This document shows, one piece after another, positions 15,011 through 17,540 of a stretch of 17,540 nt of DNA. The notes under the pieces were generated by a model. The model did no database searches. It was not told where the DNA came from and was given only the letters and a program-made list of their open reading frames with translations. This DNA is from Acidobacteriota bacterium (lineage in GTDB: Bacteria; Acidobacteriota; Blastocatellia; Pyrinomonadales; Pyrinomonadaceae). The stretch is taken from contig CAUJFK010000108.1 in NCBI GenBank assembly GCA_963169175.1, forward strand, positions 1-17,540, read 5' to 3'. Both the position numbers and the translations under genes were made by a program. The stretch's first letter is position 1; each line of letters starts with the position of its first letter.

Positions 15011-15148
15011 TTCAAAGGAAACGCCGACGGAACGTGCTACGACCAAAAGATCGGCGGCCCAATTTTCGGCACATCGGTTTATGTCAAAAGCGCAAAAATT
15101 TGCCACGTCTGGGACCCGTGCGGCGTTTTGTTGATATTTATTCAGTAG
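15008..15148 (+). pseudogene. C-terminal remnant of a VOC (glyoxalase/bleomycin-resistance)-like gene
   Basis: A 46-codon open stretch, bounded upstream by an in-frame TGA (15005-15007) and ending at TAG (15146-15148), has no start codon. It encodes GGPIFGTSVYVKSAKICHVW followed by DPCGVLLIFIQ. This resembles the end of VOC-superfamily proteins, where a final beta strand reads as x-DP-x-G-x-x-x-x-F. The upstream part of the gene is missing and replaced at 15010 by repeat copy C. It is too short to form a VOC domain and is best read as a decayed remnant. The family call rests on this short tail only. Confidence 0.5.
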
Positions 15149-15175
15149 TGATTATCGGCGGACATTAAAAAAAAG

Positions 15176-15751
15176 ATGAAGAAGTCAAAGAGCAAAGGTG
15201 CTGATATCTCAACTACCGATCGTGCACAACTGCTTAACGAACTAAGAACGCGTTTTGAAGAGAACATGGGTCGGCATAAAGGAATAAAATGGGCCGATGT
15301 GCTGGCGAAGCTCGAAGACAGTCCAGCAAAGCTGTGGTCGCTGTCGGAGATGGACCGCACCGGCGGCGAGCCGGATGTTGTTGGGTTTGATAAGAAGGCG
15401 GGCGAGTATATTTTTTACGATTGCTCGCCGGAAAGTCCGAAAGGCCGCCGGAGCCTTTGCTATGACCGCCGCGCGTGGGAATCAAGAAAAGAGCACAAGC
15501 CTGAAGGCAACGCCGTTGACGCGGCGGCGGCGATGGGCGTTGAGCTTTTGACCGAAGAAGAAACCCGCGAGCTGCAAAAGCTTGGAAATTTCGACACCAA
15601 ATCCTCAAGCTGGATAGAAACGCCAGACGATTTCAGAGACGAAGGCGGAGCACTATTCTGCGACCGCCGGTTCGGAAGAGTATTCGTATATTGCAACGGC
15701 GCCGAATCATACTACGCCGCCCGCGGCTGGCGCGGATCGTTGAGGGTTTAA
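15176..15751 (+). CDS. DUF4256 domain-containing protein
   Basis: This 191-residue cytoplasmic protein belongs to the DUF4256 family, for which no function is established. The whole length matches the family pattern as I know it: LLNELRTRFEENMGRHKGIK, then MDRTGGEPDVVGFDKKAGEY, IFYDCSPESPKGRRSLCYDR, MGVELLTEEETRELQKLGNF, DTKSSSWIETP and the strongly conserved end GALFCDRRFGRVFVYCNGAE plus SYYAARGWRGSLRV. The first 20 residues are Lys/Ser-rich and variable. The ATG at 15176 is preceded by an A-rich tract including AAAAG; a strong promoter was not identified. It is 107 nt upstream of the toxin start on the same strand but the toxin has its own promoter, so joint function is not implied. Confidence 0.92.
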   Translation: MKKSKSKGADISTTDRAQLLNELRTRFEENMGRHKGIKWADVLAKLEDSPAKLWSLSEMDRTGGEPDVVGFDKKAGEYIFYDCSPESPKGRRSLCYDRRAWESRKEHKPEGNAVDAAAAMGVELLTEEETRELQKLGNFDTKSSSWIETPDDFRDEGGALFCDRRFGRVFVYCNGAESYYAARGWRGSLRV

Positions 15752-15802
15752 CTTCCCTGCGAGGGTCGTTGTTGAACTGGCGACTGTCGCCCGATATTAT
15801 CA

Positions 15803-15831
15803 TTGACAAGTATAGTACAGAGTTCTACAAT
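15803..15831 (+). promoter_or_regulatory. Near-consensus sigma70 promoter of the toxin-antitoxin operon
   Basis: A perfect TTGACA (15803-15808) is followed after exactly 17 nt by TACAAT (15826-15831), 5 of 6 to consensus. Transcription should begin near 15838. This rules out the long upstream extension of the toxin frame (from 15691) and favours the ATG at 15859, with a leader of about 21 nt. I see no unambiguous operator palindrome for the antitoxin. Confidence 0.75.
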
Positions 15832-15858
15832 GAAATTGCGTTGATGAACGAGCGACTG

Positions 15859-16227
15859 ATGAAAATCTTCAAGACGAAATGGTTTGTCAGATTCGCCCGA
15901 AAAGAACGGATCAGTGATCAAAAGCTGATTCAGGCGGTTAAGGATGCCGATGCCGGAAATATTGATGCCGATTACGGCGGCGGAGTTATCAAGCAGCGGA
16001 TCGCCAGATCGAAAGAAGGTAAATCAGGCGGCTATCGCTCAATCATTCTCTATCGTCAAGGTGAAAGAGCGTTCTTTGTTTATGGTTTTGCAAAAAACGA
16101 GATGGAAAACATCGACAAAGCTGATGTGCGGGACTTTAAGAGACTGGCAAAAGTAATGCTTTCAGCCTCGGAGCCGCAAGTTGATATAATGTTGGAAAAC
16201 GGAGAGATAGAGGAAGTAATCTCATGA
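15859..16227 (+). CDS. RelE/HigB-type toxin of a type II toxin-antitoxin pair
   Basis: This is a predicted RelE-superfamily mRNA interferase of the HigB-like, RelE (PF06296-type) subgroup. With the ATG at 15859 it has 122 residues. Family features are MKIFKTKWFVRFARKERISD at the start, GNIDADYGGGVIKQRIARSK, GKSGGYRSIILYRQGERAFF and VYGFAKNEMENIDKADVRDF. These give an Arg/Lys-rich surface with the expected YGFAKNE strand and basic GGYR segment. An ATG at 15844 would add five residues but leave only about 6 nt of leader. The end overlaps the antitoxin start by 4 nt (ATGA), giving translational coupling. Toxin-first order is typical of higBA-like modules. Activity and target are inferred from family only. 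Confidence 0.9.
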   Translation: MKIFKTKWFVRFARKERISDQKLIQAVKDADAGNIDADYGGGVIKQRIARSKEGKSGGYRSIILYRQGERAFFVYGFAKNEMENIDKADVRDFKRLAKVMLSASEPQVDIMLENGEIEEVIS

Positions 16228-16547
16228 AGAAAACCAAGGCTTACAGGAGCGAGGCGGCGGCTGCAATTCATGAAACTGCAACTGGCCTTTATGAAGCGGG
16301 CATCATCGACAAGCGAACGATGCGGGAATTTGACGAATCTTGCCTTACGCCGATCCGCGATTTCACGCCGGGCCAGATACGTGCTTTGCGTGAGCGCGAA
16401 CAGGTCAGTCAAACCGTCTTTGCTCATCATCTAAATATTTCAAAGGACTCGATAAGCCAGTGGGAACGCGGTGAAAAACGCCCGGCCGGACCGTCGCTCA
16501 AGCTACTCTCTCTGATCGAACGCAAAGGACTCGCATTCATCGCTTAG
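16224..16547 (+). CDS. XRE-family HTH antitoxin
   Basis: The product is a 107-residue antitoxin and probable autorepressor paired with the upstream RelE/HigB-type toxin. The N-terminal half (residues 1-45) is helical and likely carries the toxin-binding segment, with LYEAGIIDKRTMREFDESCL. The C-terminal half is a Cro/CI-type helix-turn-helix: IRALREREQVSQTVFAHHLN, ISKDSISQWERGEKRPAGP, SLKLLSLIERKGL. The SQTVFAHHLN...SQWERG pattern is diagnostic of XRE antitoxins such as HigA or NadS. It starts within the toxin stop (ATGA overlap) and uses the same promoter at 15803. Confidence 0.92.
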   Translation: MKKTKAYRSEAAAAIHETATGLYEAGIIDKRTMREFDESCLTPIRDFTPGQIRALREREQVSQTVFAHHLNISKDSISQWERGEKRPAGPSLKLLSLIERKGLAFIA

Positions 16548-16589
16548 CAAGAAAGTTCCAGGGGTTTCATCACAAGCCATCGCGGATCG

Positions 16590-16781
16590 CTAATGATTTA
16601 AAGCGCTGATCGTGACGTAATAACCGTCAGGGTCGCGGAGTGAGAATCCCACTGTTCCCATGCTTGGGTTTAGATTGGGTTCTTCGTCAAACCGAGCAAC
16701 GAGATTGCGCGGATTGGCAAGCGAAGTCTCGAAGTCATCGACACGGAAAAATAACAGCAGGCCGTTGCCTGGTTCGGAGCG
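16590..16781 (-). pseudogene. C-terminal half of a VOC (glyoxalase-like) gene, 5' end lost
   Basis: On the minus strand an open stretch ending at TAG (16590-16592) encodes RSEPGNGLLLFFRVDDFETS, then LANPRNLVARFDEEPNLNPS and MGTVGFSLRDPDGYYVTISA. This is a clear second half of a VOC-superfamily protein: LFFRVDDF is a beta strand of the second module, and FSLRDPDGYYVTIS is the final metal-site strand region. The first half and a start are absent. The frame runs into an in-frame stop at 16806-16808 after sequence no longer resembling the family. Upstream lies the REP-like element at 16823-16887. It is therefore a 5'-truncated remnant of about 63 codons, from a different gene than the remnant at 15008. 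Confidence 0.7.
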
Positions 16782-16822
16782 GGTCGGGCTGGTTGAAGGC
16801 GGGCTTCAATGGAGTTGCTGTC

Positions 16823-16887
16823 GCCCACTACGTGGGCTGGAGTCTTATTTTCCTCCTAAACACGGGTTCCGCTTTGCTCTACCCGTG
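16823..16887. repeat. REP-like pair of hairpins
   Basis: Two dyads lie close together. The first is GCCCAC-TAC-GTGGGC (16823-16837) with a 3-nt loop. The second is CACGGGT...ACCCGTG (16861-16887), with 7-bp arms around TCCGCTTTGCTCT. Such paired palindromes resemble REP/BIME units that are often mobilised by RAYT transposases; no such transposase gene is in the window. The element sits where the VOC gene at 16590-16781 loses its 5' half. A plus-strand open frame over 16640-17050 crosses it and encodes nothing recognisable. Confidence 0.55.
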
Positions 16888-16961
16888 GCTACATTCTGTC
16901 ACTGCTCCGCAGTTTTGGGACAGTGTCGACACAGCCTCCGAACGCCTTGCCCATTCGGTCG

Positions 16962-17540
16962 TTACGAAAGGCTTGTATTTTGCTGGGTCAGCCAGGAAGT
17001 TTTCGCATAAGAATTGGCAACCAACCAGGCACAGGCTGTTAGAAGGATAGATACGACAAATTCGTTCCATTGAAAGTCGGACATTGTTCCGGCGATGATG
17101 CGCGGTGTCCAGACCACGAAGGTCAGCAGGAAGAGTTGCAGCGTTACGAATGCGGCGGCGAGTCGCGGCAGGACGCCAAATATCACGCCCATGCCGGCGG
17201 CAATGAACGAGGCTCCGGTAAAATATGACCAGAACACAGGCCATATCAGCCACGCGGGCACAAGCGGAGCGGTTGCTTCGAGATATAGGAAATGAGCGAG
17301 GCCGAGCGGGATGAGGCCCAGGCCGAAAAGTATAGTTGCCACGCGAACGCCATTCTCACCAACGGCGAAACCTAGATACTGTCGGTCCTGATCGTCGGCA
17401 AGTGACGCATAGAGCACCCACGCGGCGGCTAATATTACAGAGGTCGAGGCCGCCGGCCACCACGTATTGACCTGCGGGTCAACAAGGAGCCACGGCAGCC
17501 TCAATAGAATCAGCCAAAGCAGGAGAAATGCGAAAAGCAC
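16962..17540 (-). CDS. Polytopic membrane protein (possibly DoxX-like), 5'-truncated by window edge
   Basis: This is the C-terminal 192 residues of an inner-membrane protein whose beginning lies beyond the right edge; the GTG at the edge is probably internal. About six hydrophobic segments are visible: LFAFLLLWLILLRLPWLLV, ASTSVILAAAWVLYASL, ATILFGLGLIPLGLAHFLYL, WPVFWSYFTGASFIAAGMGV, LAAAFVTLQLFLLTFVVWTP and the last SILLTACAWLVANSY. The GLGLIPLGLAHFLYLE and YFTGASFIAAGMGVIFGVLP segments recall DoxX-like membrane proteins, but I would call this tentative. The stop is TAA at 16962-16964. Residues after the last helix (AKTSWLTQQNTSLS) are polar and may be partly read-through into neighbouring spacer DNA. 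Confidence 0.75.
   Translation of the reverse strand: MLFAFLLLWLILLRLPWLLVDPQVNTWWPAASTSVILAAAWVLYASLADDQDRQYLGFAVGENGVRVATILFGLGLIPLGLAHFLYLEATAPLVPAWLIWPVFWSYFTGASFIAAGMGVIFGVLPRLAAAFVTLQLFLLTFVVWTPRIIAGTMSDFQWNEFVVSILLTACAWLVANSYAKTSWLTQQNTSLS

Noticed and set aside
16640..17050. Plus-strand open frame of 136 codons
   Set aside because: It is antisense to the VOC remnant, crosses the REP-like element and enters the membrane protein gene antisense; no family features.

Overview
The window looks like a chromosomal segment of a GC-moderate Gram-negative-type bacterium, most plausibly an Acidobacteriota of the Blastocatellia/Pyrinomonadaceae kind. This is inferred from a fused E2-E1 2-oxoglutarate decarboxylase (Kgd type), lipoprotein and secreted-protein signals, frequent TTG/GTG starts with weak Shine-Dalgarno sequences, and repeat-rich intergenic DNA. 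No rRNA or other marker is present, so the taxonomy is provisional. No tRNA, CRISPR array or complete insertion sequence was found.

Left part (1-11.8 kb) is housekeeping. It holds the 3' part of smc, a secreted protein of unknown family, a CapA-type lipoprotein on the minus strand, the very large kgd gene (minus), a minus-strand ribH-nusB operon with an 11-nt overlap, and a divergent GTG-started UDP-glucuronate/UDP-glucose 4-epimerase-type gene. Notable here are a NusB carrying about 135 extra residues inside its domain and a Kgd whose start is best placed at a GTG.

Right part (11.9-17.5 kb) is accessory in character: small genes separated by 300-400 bp of repeats and gene remnants. It contains an orphan 130-aa protein behind a near-consensus promoter, an NADPH-dependent FMN reductase (minus), an autoregulated arsR-SRPBCC-DoxX operon with two matched operator palindromes, a DUF4256 protein, a RelE/HigB-type toxin with a downstream XRE antitoxin behind a near-consensus promoter, and a truncated multi-spanning membrane protein at the right edge.

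The non-coding structure of the right part is its most unusual aspect. It includes a cluster of short dyads with 2-4-nt loops but different stem sequences (12.5-12.83 kb), four copies of a 23-bp repeat core in both orientations (12.75 and 14.9 kb) with one covarying stem pair, a 27-bp near-perfect hairpin inside the arsR operon, REP-like hairpins at 16.8 kb, and two C-terminal remnants of different VOC/glyoxalase-like genes, each abutting a repeat. I see no clear new multi-gene defence or metabolic system. The strongest candidates for something undescribed are the expanded NusB, the repeat families and the arsR-operon control region.
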